This document shows, piece by piece, positions 25,352-33,731 of a DNA stretch of 64,000 nucleotides. Position 1 is the stretch's first letter, and the number at the start of each line of letters is the position of its first letter. Made by a program: the position numbers and the translations under genes. A model generated the notes under the pieces. It saw nothing but the letters and a program-made list of their open reading frames with translations. It made no database searches and was not told the origin of the DNA. This stretch comes from Pseudomonas sp. Bout1. Its GTDB lineage: Bacteria > Pseudomonadota > Gammaproteobacteria > Pseudomonadales > Pseudomonadaceae. Location: NCBI RefSeq assembly GCF_034314165.1, contig NZ_JAVIWK010000001.1, positions 2,185,001-2,249,000 on the forward strand, given 5' to 3'.

Positions 25352-26443
25352 ATGTCCGGCAATACCTACGGCAAGCTGTTCACTGTTACCACCGCGGGCG
25401 AAAGCCATGGCCCGGCGTTGGTCGCCATTGTCGACGGCTGCCCACCGGGCCTCGAGTTGTCCCTGGAAGACCTGCAGCGTGACCTCGACCGCCGCAAGCC
25501 CGGCACCAGCCGCCACACCACGCAGCGCCAGGAAGCCGACGAAGTCGAAATCCTTTCCGGCGTGTTCGAAGGCCGCACCACCGGCTGCGCCATCGGCCTG
25601 CTGATTCGCAATACCGACCAGAAGTCCAAGGACTACTCGGCGATCAAGGACCTGTTCCGCCCGGCCCACGCCGACTACACCTACCACCACAAATACGGCG
25701 AGCGCGACTATCGCGGCGGCGGCCGCAGTTCGGCGCGGGAAACCGCGATGCGCGTGGCGGCTGGCGCAATCGCGAAAAAATTCCTGGCGACCCAGGGCAT
25801 CGTGATCCGTGGCTACATGAGCCAGCTGGGCCCGATCGAAATCCCGTTCAAGACCTGGGACAGCGTCGAAGACAACGCCTTCTTCTGCCCCGACCCGGAC
25901 AAGGTGCCGGAACTGGAAGCCTACATGGACCAGTTGCGCCGCGACCAGGACTCCGTTGGCGCCAAGATCACCGTGGTTGCCGAAGGCGTAATGCCGGGCC
26001 TTGGCGAGCCGATCTTCGACCGCCTCGATGCCGAGCTGGCCCACGCGCTGATGAGCATCAATGCGGTCAAGGGTGTGGAAATCGGCGCCGGTTTCGCCTG
26101 TGTTGCCCAGCGCGGCACCGAGCACCGTGACGAGATGACCCCGGAAGGTTTCCTCAGCAACAACGCCGGCGGCATTCTCGGTGGTATCTCCTCCGGCCAG
26201 CCGATTGTTGCGCACCTGGCACTCAAGCCGACGTCCAGCATCACCACGCCGGGCCGTTCGATTGACGTGCACGGCAACCCGGTGGACGTGATCACCAAGG
26301 GCCGTCACGACCCGTGCGTGGGCATCCGTGCCACGCCGATTGCCGAGGCAATGATGGCCATCGTGTTGATGGACCACCTGCTGCGCCATCGCGGGCAGAA
26401 CGCCGATGTAAAGGTCAGTACGCCGGTGTTGCGCCAGCTATGA
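25352..26443 (+). CDS. aroC: chorismate synthase
   Basis: Last step of the shikimate pathway: converts EPSP to chorismate using reduced FMN. The 363-residue protein matches AroC throughout: [36 protein letters not shown] (signature 1, catalytic His), [25 protein letters not shown], and a C-terminal [31 protein letters not shown] (signature 3). Cytoplasmic housekeeping gene, transcribed alone or with the MFS gene beyond the REP pair. Confidence 0.98.
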   Translation: MSGNTYGKLFTVTTAGESHGPALVAIVDGCPPGLELSLEDLQRDLDRRKPGTSRHTTQRQEADEVEILSGVFEGRTTGCAIGLLIRNTDQKSKDYSAIKDLFRPAHADYTYHHKYGERDYRGGGRSSARETAMRVAAGAIAKKFLATQGIVIRGYMSQLGPIEIPFKTWDSVEDNAFFCPDPDKVPELEAYMDQLRRDQDSVGAKITVVAEGVMPGLGEPIFDRLDAELAHALMSINAVKGVEIGAGFACVAQRGTEHRDEMTPEGFLSNNAGGILGGISSGQPIVAHLALKPTSSITTPGRSIDVHGNPVDVITKGRHDPCVGIRATPIAEAMMAIVLMDHLLRHRGQNADVKVSTPVLRQL

Positions 26444-26449
26444 CGGTAT

Positions 26450-26580
26450 GTGGTGAGCGAGCTTGCTCGCGCTGGGCTGCGAAGCGGCCCCAAGACCTGC
26501 AACCCTGCATTAACTGGAGAAATGCGTTGCTGCTATTGGGGGCGCTTCGCGACCCGGCGCGAGCAAGCTCGCTCGCCACA
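26450..26580. repeat. REP pair between aroC and the MFS gene
   Basis: TGTGGTGAGCGAGCTTGCTCGCGC and its inverse GCGCGAGCAAGCTCGCTCGCCACA enclose ~80 bases that themselves contain a weak inverse pair. The right end lies eight bases from the next start codon, so the repeat forms the immediate 5' leader. Confidence 0.9.
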
Positions 26581-26588
26581 AGCCACTT

Positions 26589-27743
26589 ATGGTGACGGAA
26601 GCCCTCCCGTACTGGCGACTCTCCAGCTTCTACCTGTTCTATTTCGCCCTGCTGGGGGCGACGGCGCCATTCCTGGCGCTGTACTTCGACCACCTGGGGT
26701 TCTCCAGCGCGCGCATTGGCGAGCTGGTGGCCATCCCCATGCTGATGCGCTGCGTGGCGCCCAACCTGTGGGGCTGGCTGGGGGATTACACCGGCCGGCG
26801 CCTGGCCATCGTGCGCTTTGGCGCAGTGTGCACCCTGGCGAGTTTCTCGCTGATTTTCGTCAGCAAGACCTACGCCTGGCTGGCGCTGGTCATGGCCCTG
26901 CATGCGTTCTTCTGGCACGCGGTGCTGCCGCAGTTTGAAGTCATCACCCTCGCGCATCTGCAGGGCCAGACCTCGCGCTACAGCCAGGTGCGGCTATGGG
27001 GTTCCATCGGTTTTATCCTTACCGTGGTGATCATGGGCCGGCTGTTCGAATGGCTGAACCTGGACATCTACCCGGTGGTAGTCGTGGTGATCATGGCCGG
27101 CATCATCGGCGCCAGCCTGTGGGTGCCGAATGCGCAGCCGCTGACCCAGGGCAACCGCCTGGCCGGTGACGGCTTCTTGCGACAACTGCGCAGCCCCGGG
27201 GTGCTGGCGTTTTATGCCTGTGTGGCGCTGATGCAAATGAGCCACGGCCCTTACTACACCTTCCTCACCTTGCACCTTGAACACCTGGGTTACAGCCGTG
27301 GTGTAATCGGCATGCTATGGGCTCTGGGCGTAGTGGCGGAAGTCTTGATGTTCCTGGGCATGAGCCGGATTCTCACGCGTTTTTCGGTACGCCGGGTGCT
27401 GATGGCGAGTTTCCTGCTGGCGGCGCTGCGCTGGTTGTTGCTGGGTTCGTTCGCTGAATTCTTCTGGGTGCTGTTGTTGGCGCAGGTGATGCACGCCGCG
27501 ACCTTTGGCAGTTTTCACGCGGCGGCGATCCAGTTCGTGCAACGCAGCTTCGGTGCTCGCCAGCAAGGCCAGGGCCAGGCACTGTATGCCGCACTGGCCG
27601 GTACCGGCGGCGCGCTGGGCGCACTTTATTCAGGCTACAGCTGGAACCTGCTGGGGCCGACCCTGACCTTCAGTATCGCCAGCCTCGCGGCCCTGGCCGC
27701 CGCCATAATCATAGGCATTCGATTGCAAGAGGAGCGGCCATGA
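26589..27743 (+). CDS. MFS transporter (HcaT/3-phenylpropionate-type family)
   Basis: Inner-membrane transporter of 384 residues with 12 hydrophobic segments. Features of the PPP/HcaT family include YWRLSSFYLFYFALLGATAPFLALYFDHLGF at the N-terminus, WGWLGDYTGRRLAIVRFGA near residue 58 (the MFS loop 2-3 motif) and RYSQVRLWGSIGFILTVVIMG near 130. Family substrates are aromatic acids in characterised members; here it is untested. There is no good ribosome-binding site because a REP pair immediately precedes the ATG. Confidence 0.82.
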   Translation: MVTEALPYWRLSSFYLFYFALLGATAPFLALYFDHLGFSSARIGELVAIPMLMRCVAPNLWGWLGDYTGRRLAIVRFGAVCTLASFSLIFVSKTYAWLALVMALHAFFWHAVLPQFEVITLAHLQGQTSRYSQVRLWGSIGFILTVVIMGRLFEWLNLDIYPVVVVVIMAGIIGASLWVPNAQPLTQGNRLAGDGFLRQLRSPGVLAFYACVALMQMSHGPYYTFLTLHLEHLGYSRGVIGMLWALGVVAEVLMFLGMSRILTRFSVRRVLMASFLLAALRWLLLGSFAEFFWVLLLAQVMHAATFGSFHAAAIQFVQRSFGARQQGQGQALYAALAGTGGALGALYSGYSWNLLGPTLTFSIASLAALAAAIIIGIRLQEERP

Positions 27744-27771
27744 GCCGCTTCCGTGAAAGAGGAAGAGTTTG

Positions 27772-28317
27772 ATGAGCTATCTCGCGGTTTACCATGTGTC
27801 CACTCCCGATACCCCGAACAAGGTCCTGACTCACCAGGACGATATCGCCTCGACCCTGGCCGAGCTGGGCGTGGGCTTCGACCGTTGGCAAGCCGCTAAC
27901 CGGCTTGAAGCGGGTGCCAGCGATGTGCAGATCATCGCTGCCTATCAGGCGCCCATCGACAAGCTGATGACCGAGCGCGGTTACACCAACGTCGACGTGA
28001 TCAGCGTCGGCAACGATCACCCACAGAAAGCCGAATTGCGCGCCGAGCGGCTCGATGAACACCGTATGGCTCATGACCACGTACGTTTTTTCGTCGCGGG
28101 CCGTGGGCTGTTCACCTTGCACATCGATGACTATGTGTACGGCGTGTTCTGCGAAAAAAACGACCTGATCTCAGTGCCCGCTGGTATTGCACACTGGTTT
28201 GATATGGGGGAGAACCCGCACTTTGTGGCGATCCGCTTGTTCAACAGCCCGCAAGGGTTGGCGGTTAACTTGACTGGTGACGCGATTGCCGAGGGGTTCC
28301 CCCGGCTGGAAGACTAA
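27772..28317 (+). CDS. acireductone-dioxygenase-like cupin (MtnD family) with substituted metal ligands
   Basis: A 181-residue protein that resembles Pseudomonas MtnD across its length: MSYLAVYHVSTPDTPNKVLTHQDDIASTLAELG, then VRFFVAGRGLFTLHIDDYVYGV and KNDLISVPAGIAHWFDMGENPHFVAIRLF. MtnD normally oxidises the acireductone of the methionine salvage pathway. In known enzymes the metal is held by His-x-His-x3-Glu plus a distal His. Here the segment reads DEHRMAHDHVRFF: His97 is kept, the second His is Met99, the Glu is His103, and the distal His141 is kept. No mtnB or mtnC is adjacent. Function in methionine salvage is doubtful. Confidence 0.8.
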   Translation: MSYLAVYHVSTPDTPNKVLTHQDDIASTLAELGVGFDRWQAANRLEAGASDVQIIAAYQAPIDKLMTERGYTNVDVISVGNDHPQKAELRAERLDEHRMAHDHVRFFVAGRGLFTLHIDDYVYGVFCEKNDLISVPAGIAHWFDMGENPHFVAIRLFNSPQGLAVNLTGDAIAEGFPRLED

Positions 28318-28331
28318 GCTCGCCCGACCAG

Positions 28332-28355
28332 GCCTTCTGAATATAAGGCTTTTTT
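28332..28355 (+). terminator. probable terminator after the mtnD-like gene
   Basis: GCCTT-8-base loop-AAGGC is followed by six T residues, 15 bases after the stop codon. The stem is short. Confidence 0.6.
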
Positions 28356-28550
28356 AAAGGTCAACTCAGACGTATTGGAAATCGTTGTAGGAAGAAGCTT
28401 TTAAGTGTGTGGGCAATAGCTGTTTATCGTTGCCCTTACTTAATGTTTCCACTCTTTGTGTAACTCTCCCGGGTCTCAATATTTATTCGCCTGTCAATAG
28501 GAGTAATCCGACTTCAGGCGTTACAAGACCTACGGAAGAGAGAGGCCTGC

Positions 28551-28835
28551 ATGAGCGGTCCAGAGCTACTGGAACAACCGGCCACGAAAACTGATCACGT
28601 ACCCGCTGGCCGAAGCAATTCGCGTGCGAGGCTGGCCGGTAAGCCGCTGACCCCAAAGGAGCGGGAGATTCTGCGCTGGGCAGTCGAAGGCAAGACGGTC
28701 TGGGAGATCAGCAAAATCCGCTCGATCTCAGAGGCGACGGTTAAGTTTCACCTGCGTAACATCTATGGGAAGTTACAGGTAACTAACCGGGTCCAGGCCG
28801 CGAACGAGGCGGTAAAACAGGGTTTGTGCGAATAA
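28551..28835 (+). CDS. short LuxR/GerE-type HTH protein
   Basis: A 94-residue protein that is little more than a GerE DNA-binding domain. About 28 disordered residues are followed by KPLTPKEREILRWAVEGKTVWEISKIRSISEATVKFHLRNIYGKLQVTNRVQAANEAVKQGL, with all the usual LuxR HTH positions. There is no autoinducer-binding, PAS or receiver domain. It may act constitutively, be regulated by a partner, or interfere with full-length LuxR proteins. GAGAGAGG is a strong ribosome-binding site. The 230 bases upstream are unusually A+T rich for this genome. Confidence 0.88.
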   Translation: MSGPELLEQPATKTDHVPAGRSNSRARLAGKPLTPKEREILRWAVEGKTVWEISKIRSISEATVKFHLRNIYGKLQVTNRVQAANEAVKQGLCE

Positions 28836-28864
28836 AAAAGGCCGTGGTGCACAACGGCACCACG
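28832..28864 (-). terminator. terminator for the DUF3509 gene
   Basis: CGTGGTGC/GCACCACG stem (28843-28864) is followed, in the minus direction, by GGCC and a T6 run (A-run at 28834-28839). It lies between convergent genes. Confidence 0.75.
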
Positions 28865-28888
28865 ACCTGTTCGGGTCCTGCATCACAT

Positions 28889-29167
28889 TCAAGCCGAATG
28901 GTAAGTCGGCAGGGCAAAGCGGTTCTGGCTTTGCAGCATCGAAATTTGCGGCAGGTCGCTGGCTTGTTCAGCCAGGTCGCGGCGAATCGCGCTAATCACC
29001 CAAGTAAGTTGGTCGGCGGTGTGCAGTTGCTGATAAGAGATCGAACGCTTGATCTGCTTGCCTTCGCTGTTGCGCAAGGTCAGCAGGATGCCGCCATCAG
29101 GACGGGCCTGAGTGGTGACGTCGAAATGGGAGAACACAGAAGAAAATTTGTCTTGGATCAGGCTCAT
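28889..29167 (-). CDS. DUF3509 family protein
   Basis: A 92-residue cytoplasmic protein starting MSLIQDKFSSVFSHFDVTTQARPDGGILLTLRNSEGKQIKRSISYQQL, the conserved opening of DUF3509, a Pseudomonas-restricted family of unknown role. The second half (QLTWVISAIRRDLAEQASDLP) is helical. The start at 29167 is chosen by the family's N-terminus and GGAG ten bases upstream; the open frame continues 32 codons further without family similarity. Confidence 0.88.
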   Translation of the reverse strand: MSLIQDKFSSVFSHFDVTTQARPDGGILLTLRNSEGKQIKRSISYQQLHTADQLTWVISAIRRDLAEQASDLPQISMLQSQNRFALPTYHSA

Positions 29168-29564
29168 GTCTATCAGCTCCGTTAGCTCATGTTTTGCAGC
29201 GTGGAGTGATGGTTGCAGTGATTGTGCCAGTACTGGTGCTGTTAAAAAAACCTTATAAATCAACAGCTTGAAAATTTACGAGATTTTCAGTTTCGTGCAA
29301 TTTGCATGAATGGCCATCGTGCATCCTGCATTTTGCGGGGTTTTGCCACGTGTTTCGCCGCTGGCAGGCGAGGCAGGTCTTCCATACTGACCGCGTAACG
29401 GGCCGGGAAATTCCGTTTCCCTGCAGGATACAAAACTTTTCAAATCCTGCGTGTACAGCCGCAGAATGGCTGGCGTATTTTCCTGCAAGGCATTCAGCGT
29501 CGGTCTTACGGCGCAAAGGGTGCTTGAGGATCATACGAACAATAAGAAAAAGGACGTTCCCGCC
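29168..29564. other. 397-base regulatory gap between divergent DUF3509 and acyl-CoA synthetase genes
   Basis: No gene is seen. The DUF3509-proximal half is A+T rich (promoter-like). The other half contains the inverted repeat GGGAAA-5-TTTCCC listed separately. Short open frames here have no coding character. Confidence 0.5.
29405..29421. promoter_or_regulatory. GGGAAA-N5-TTTCCC inverted repeat upstream of the acyl-CoA synthetase
   Basis: Perfect 6-base arms 144 bases upstream of the ATG. It is reminiscent of PsrA/TetR-type fatty-acid operators (GAAAC-N4-GTTTC) but not identical. Confidence 0.35.
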
Positions 29565-31391
29565 ATGAATCACCCGTCAAGTGACATGATCACCTGGAGC
29601 ATGATGCTGCGTAAGGTGCCCACCATTGTCCGTGCCCTGCCTCGACTGGTGCGCGGGATGCGCGCCGCCAACGTCACTGACCCCGCCCAGCCTTGCGGGC
29701 TTGCCTGGACGTTCGAACAAGCCGCCTTGCGCAACCCGGATGGCGCCGCGCTGCTGTACGGCGACACCGTGTTCAGTTACCGCCAGGCCAACCAGCAAGC
29801 AAACCGCATGGCCCATTACCTGCAGCAGCAGGGCATCCGCAAGGGCGACGTGGTGGCGTTGTTTATCGAAAACCGCCCCGAGTTGCTGCTCTGCGTGCTG
29901 GCCGTGGCCAAGCTGGGGGGCATTTGCGCGATGCTCAATACCTCGCAAACCCAGGCTGCGCTGATACACAGCCTCAACCTGGTAACGCCGGTGGCCATTG
30001 TGGTGGGCGCCGAGTTGGTGGCCGCCCACGAGGCCGTTCGCCTTCAAGTGGCGATCGACGCGAATAAAACCTGGTTTATTGCCGACCAGCCGCATGCCGA
30101 CGTGCCGCCGGGCTACGTGGACCTGATGGCCGCCAGTGCCGATTGCCCGATGGAAAACCCCGCCAGCAGCCGGCAGATCTACTTCAACGACCCCTGCTTC
30201 TATATCTACACCTCCGGCACCACCGGCTTGCCCAAGGCCGGGATTTTCAAGCACGGACGCTGGATGAGAACCTCCGCCAGCTTCGGCACCATCGCCCTGG
30301 ATATGGGCCCCGAGGATGTCGTCTATTGCACCTTGCCGCTGTACCACGCCACCGGCCTGTGCGTGTGCTGGGGGGCGGCGATTGTCGGCGCATCGGGGTT
30401 TGCCATTCGCCGCAAGTTCAGTGCCAGCCAATTCTGGGACGATGTGCGCCGCTTCAATGCCACCACCCTGGGGTATGTCGGCGAGCTGTGCCGCTACCTG
30501 GTCGACCAGCCGGCGCACGGGCAGGACCGGAATAACCGGGTGACCAAGATGATCGGCAATGGCCTGCGCCCCGGTGTCTGGGCCGAGTTCAAGCAGCGCT
30601 TTGGTGTGGACCACATCTGTGAGCTGTACGCCGCCAGTGACGGCAATATTGGCTTCACCAACGTGTTGAATTTCGACAACACCATCGGTTTTTCCCTGAT
30701 GCACTGGGCGCTGGTGGACTACAGCCACGACAGCTGTGAGCCGATTCGCGGCACCGACGGCTTTATGCGCGAAGTGTCAAAGGGTGGCCAAGGGCTGCTC
30801 TTGGCAAGGATCGATGCCAAGGCACCATTCGACGGCTACACCGACCCCGAGAAGAACCGCAAGGTGGTGTACAGCGATGTGTTCGAGAAGGGTGACCGCT
30901 ACTTCAATACCGGCGACCTGTTGCGCAACATCGGGTTTGGCCATGCCCAATTCGTTGACCGGCTGGGGGATACCTACCGCTGGAAAGGTGAAAACGTTTC
31001 CACCACTGAAGTCGAAAACATCCTATTGCAGCACCCACAGATCTGCGAAGTGGTGGCCTACGGCGTCGAGATCGAAAACACCAATGGCCGCGCCGGTATG
31101 GCAGCTATCACGCCAGCTGAATCCCTGGCCGCTTTGGATATGCGTGAGTTGTTGCGGTTTGCCCATGGGCAGTTGCCCGCGTATGCAGTGCCGTTGTTCC
31201 TGCGGATCAAGGTGAAGATGGAAACCACGGGCACCTTCAAATACCAGAAGGTGAAACTCAAGGAGGAAGCGTTCGACCCGATCAAGGCCGGGGATGATCC
31301 GATCTTTGCATGGCTGCCGGGATCTGACAGCTACGTGCCCGTCACCGGGCAACTGCTGGAGCAAATCCAGGCGGGCAAGTTTCGTTATTGA
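29565..31391 (+). CDS. long-chain acyl-CoA synthetase (FATP/VLACS-type, FadD6-like)
   Basis: ATP-dependent activation of fatty acids to acyl-CoA. The 608-residue protein is an ANL-superfamily enzyme: the AMP-binding P-loop YIYTSGTTGLPKAGIFKHGRW near residue 210, ELYAASDGNIGFTN near 350, NTGDLLRNIGFGHAQFVDRLGDTYRWKGENVSTTEVEN near 452, and the C-terminal catalytic Lys in TGTFKYQKVKLKEEAF near 562. The order and length match the fatty-acid-transport-protein branch rather than E. coli FadD. The ATG at 29565 follows AAGGA. An upstream in-frame extension has no ribosome-binding site. Confidence 0.9.
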   Translation: MNHPSSDMITWSMMLRKVPTIVRALPRLVRGMRAANVTDPAQPCGLAWTFEQAALRNPDGAALLYGDTVFSYRQANQQANRMAHYLQQQGIRKGDVVALFIENRPELLLCVLAVAKLGGICAMLNTSQTQAALIHSLNLVTPVAIVVGAELVAAHEAVRLQVAIDANKTWFIADQPHADVPPGYVDLMAASADCPMENPASSRQIYFNDPCFYIYTSGTTGLPKAGIFKHGRWMRTSASFGTIALDMGPEDVVYCTLPLYHATGLCVCWGAAIVGASGFAIRRKFSASQFWDDVRRFNATTLGYVGELCRYLVDQPAHGQDRNNRVTKMIGNGLRPGVWAEFKQRFGVDHICELYAASDGNIGFTNVLNFDNTIGFSLMHWALVDYSHDSCEPIRGTDGFMREVSKGGQGLLLARIDAKAPFDGYTDPEKNRKVVYSDVFEKGDRYFNTGDLLRNIGFGHAQFVDRLGDTYRWKGENVSTTEVENILLQHPQICEVVAYGVEIENTNGRAGMAAITPAESLAALDMRELLRFAHGQLPAYAVPLFLRIKVKMETTGTFKYQKVKLKEEAFDPIKAGDDPIFAWLPGSDSYVPVTGQLLEQIQAGKFRY

Positions 31392-31487
31392 TTCTGCCTA
31401 TCGCAGCTTTTGGGAAAAAAGGCATGACAGTGGGGAACTCCGTCGCGAGACTGGGCACCTTAAGAAGCACCAGACAAGGAGCCCCAC

Positions 31488-32003
31488 ATGTCAGACCAAG
31501 CCAAACAAATGACCGAAGACGAAGCCGCCGAATTTGCCGAGCAGGTGTTCGACGTGGCGCGCAAGGGTGATGCCGCGATGCTGGCTGCACTGCTGGCCAA
31601 GGGTTTGCCGCCAAACCTGCGTAACCACAATGGCGATACGCTGTTGATGCTGTCCGCCTACCACGGCCACGCGGACGCAGTAAAAGTGCTGCTGGAGTTC
31701 AAGGCCGACCCACAGATCGCCAATGACAAGAACCAGCTGCCGATTGCCGGCGCGGCGTTCAAGGGCAACCTTGCAGTGGTCAAGGCGTTGATCGAAGGTG
31801 GGGCGTTGGTCGAAGGCGCGTCATCGGATGGCCGCACGGCGTTGATGATGGCGGCGATGTTCAACCGCACCGAGATGGTGGACTACCTGCTCAGTCAGGG
31901 CGCCAACCCCAGGGCCACCGATGCCCAGGGCGTGACCGCGCTGGCGGCGGCGCACACCATGGGCGCAGTGGATACGGCGGCGCAGTTGCAAAAACTGGTG
32001 TAG
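31488..32003 (+). CDS. ankyrin-repeat protein
   Basis: A 171-residue protein composed of about four ankyrin repeats: LAKGLPPNLRNHNGDTLLMLSAYHGHADAVKVLLEFKADPQIANDKNQLPIAGAAFKGNLAVVKALIEGGA and so on to GVTALAAAHTMGAVDTAAQL. A short acidic N-terminal helix precedes them. There is no signal peptide, unlike periplasmic AnkB, so it is cytoplasmic and probably a protein-binding module. It is about 40 bases upstream of the next gene on the same strand, so the two may be co-transcribed. Confidence 0.9.
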   Translation: MSDQAKQMTEDEAAEFAEQVFDVARKGDAAMLAALLAKGLPPNLRNHNGDTLLMLSAYHGHADAVKVLLEFKADPQIANDKNQLPIAGAAFKGNLAVVKALIEGGALVEGASSDGRTALMMAAMFNRTEMVDYLLSQGANPRATDAQGVTALAAAHTMGAVDTAAQLQKLV

Positions 32004-32044
32004 GCTTTGCGCCCTCCAAATCAGCCCCGCCACAGGACCACCCC

Positions 32045-32575
32045 ATGAAAACCGCACTCGTCGAACTCATCAGCAAAATCAGCTCCGGCTGCATGAGCGA
32101 ACCCGAGATCGCCAAGGTGGCTGACGAAGCGGCCCAGGCCTACGCCGATCCGCAAGCGTTCCTGGCCGCCAACCCCGACATCAACTACGACGACACTTTC
32201 CCGATTCCGTTGGGCGAGTGGATCGTCGTCGGCAGCCTGCCCGAAACGGTGCTGTTCCAGGCTGATACCTACCAGGACCTGTTCGCCCAGATCGTTGCCT
32301 CGTTCGGCCCCGGCGTGGCGTTCAACCTCAAGCCCAAGCAGTTGGCCAAGACCGAAGCCCTGACCGCGCTGAACCGCATCCAGATCCAGATGAGCGCGCT
32401 CAACCCGGAAAATGGTGGCTATGTGCTGGTCAACCTCAGCCAACCGATGGACGACGAGATCCAGGCCGTGCTGGTCTACGGCAACGACGTGCCGCGGGTG
32501 CTGGCGTTGTGTGCCGAAGTCGGGATCAAGGGCGAACCGTCCCTGGAAGCCCTGCGGGTTGCGGTCCACGTCTGA
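32045..32575 (+). CDS. conserved hypothetical protein
   Basis: A 176-residue soluble protein without recognised domain. It opens with a helix (MKTALVELISKISSGCMSEPEIAKVADEAAQAYADPQAFLAANPDINYD), then a mixed region with FPIPLGEWIVVGSLPETVLFQADTYQDLFAQIVASFGPGVAFNL and a C-terminal NGGYVLVNLSQPMDDEIQAVLVYGNDVPRVLALCAEVG. Codon usage and position behind the ankyrin gene support a real gene. Function unknown. Confidence 0.75.
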   Translation: MKTALVELISKISSGCMSEPEIAKVADEAAQAYADPQAFLAANPDINYDDTFPIPLGEWIVVGSLPETVLFQADTYQDLFAQIVASFGPGVAFNLKPKQLAKTEALTALNRIQIQMSALNPENGGYVLVNLSQPMDDEIQAVLVYGNDVPRVLALCAEVGIKGEPSLEALRVAVHV

Positions 32576-32643
32576 AATAAAACGGAACCCCTGGCCACGG
32601 CTGACTATCCTAAGCAGGCATGCCCTCACTTAGGAGCGACACC

Positions 32644-32835
32644 ATGGGTTCCACTTTTAATGGCTTGATCGGGTTGATCATCCTTGCGTTGGATATCTGG
32701 GCGATCATCAACGTGTTCAAAAGCGGCGCGGGTACCGGCGCCAAGGTGCTGTGGATCCTGTTGATCCTGCTGCTGCCGGTGTTGGGCTTGATCATCTGGG
32801 CGATCGCCGGGCCGCGCGGCAACGTGCGCATCTGA
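32644..32835 (+). CDS. small membrane protein with PLD-nuclease N-terminal (PLDc_N) domain
   Basis: A 63-residue protein with two hydrophobic helices (about 5-24 and 33-55): MGSTFNGLIGLIILALDIWAIINVFKSGAGTGAKVLWILLILLLPVLGLIIWAIAGPRG. The DIWAIINVF...K.LWILLILLLPVLGLIIWAIAGPR pattern is that of PLDc_N, found alone or before phospholipase D domains; here it stands alone. TAGGAG is the ribosome-binding site. Confidence 0.85.
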   Translation: MGSTFNGLIGLIILALDIWAIINVFKSGAGTGAKVLWILLILLLPVLGLIIWAIAGPRGNVRI

Positions 32836-32844
32836 AGATCTGCG

Positions 32845-32936
32845 ACGTAGCAGCTGTCGAGCCCGAGCGAGGCTGCGTCTGCGGTGTGTCAGGCACACCG
32901 CGAACGCAGCCTCGCTCAGGCTCGACAGCTGCTACG
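32845..32936. repeat. large inverted repeat of the GTAGCAGCTGTCGAGC family
   Basis: CGTAGCAGCTGTCGAGC..GAGCGAGGCTGCG and its inverse CGCAGCCTCGCTC..GCTCGACAGCTGCTACG make an arm of ~30 bases around a small central hairpin. A family distinct from the GGCTTGCC-type REPs elsewhere in the window. Confidence 0.9.
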
Positions 32937-32940
32937 GTTA

Positions 32941-33414
32941 CTAGATCAACCAGCTGCCTTCCAGCTCCAGCAACTTCACCTTGTTCTCGATCCCGCCGCC
33001 AAACCCCACCAGTGTTCCATCGCTGCCCACCACACGGTGACAGGGAATGATGATGGAAATCGGGTTGGCGCCATTGGCCGTGCCCACCGCGCGAATTGCC
33101 TTGGGATTTTCCAGGTGTTGTGCCTGTTCAGCGTAAGTCCAGGTACGCCCATAGGGAATCTGCAACAACGCCTGCCACACTTGCTGCTGGAAGGCCGTGC
33201 CCACCGGCGCCAGCGTTAGATCAAACACTTCGCGCTTGCGTGCAAAATACTCATCCAGTTGCCATCTTGCTGCATCCAACTCGTTAGTTGCCAGCGCCCA
33301 ATCTGCCTGCACCGGGCATTGATGCACGTCCATATATAACAGGCGCAGACCTTGTTCATCGGCCGCGAGCAACAGCGGCCCGAGGGGGCTTGGATGGTAG
33401 CAATAAAACATCAT
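32941..33414 (-). CDS. ogt: methylated-DNA-protein-cysteine methyltransferase
   Basis: Removes O6-alkyl groups from guanine by suicidal transfer to cysteine. The 157-residue protein has an N-terminal ribonuclease-like domain and the C-terminal domain with VWQALLQIPYGRTWTYAEQA, the Arg finger/HTH region AIRAVGTANGANPISIIIPCHRVVG (acceptor Cys in PCHRV) and GFGGGIENKVKLLELEG. It lacks the metal-binding N-terminus of Ada, so it is Ogt-type. The start is uncertain between adjacent ATGs at 33414 and 33411; no strong ribosome-binding site is visible. Confidence 0.93.
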   Translation of the reverse strand: MMFYCYHPSPLGPLLLAADEQGLRLLYMDVHQCPVQADWALATNELDAARWQLDEYFARKREVFDLTLAPVGTAFQQQVWQALLQIPYGRTWTYAEQAQHLENPKAIRAVGTANGANPISIIIPCHRVVGSDGTLVGFGGGIENKVKLLELEGSWLI

Positions 33415-33731
33415 GGGCAATCCAAAAAGGCAGATGGCCAAGATACGGCCCCAAGTTGCTCACTACAATCTCGGCTGTTTTTTGTGTGTCGAGATATTCG
33501 CTGCACAAAATTTTCACATTCCATCCAAGACAATTCGCCGGCTATTTTTCCTGCCGGATGCTCTAAGACGAGTCTCAAACACTGGCCGGATTGAGTAATC
33601 AATGGCGTTGCCGGCGTTGATCGGGCACCATTTGCGCCATCGCGTTAACGGCCTACCCCATCTTACTGGGCGAGGGCAGTACGCCGCCGTATTCATTCGC
33701 AACTTAAACTTCCAATGGGTCCTAAAACGAC
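33415..33731. other. 317-base intergenic region before the LtaS-like gene
   Basis: Divergent promoter region between ogt and the sulfatase gene. It is moderately A+T rich near 33470-33560. No repeat, hairpin or operator that I can support. Confidence 0.4.
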
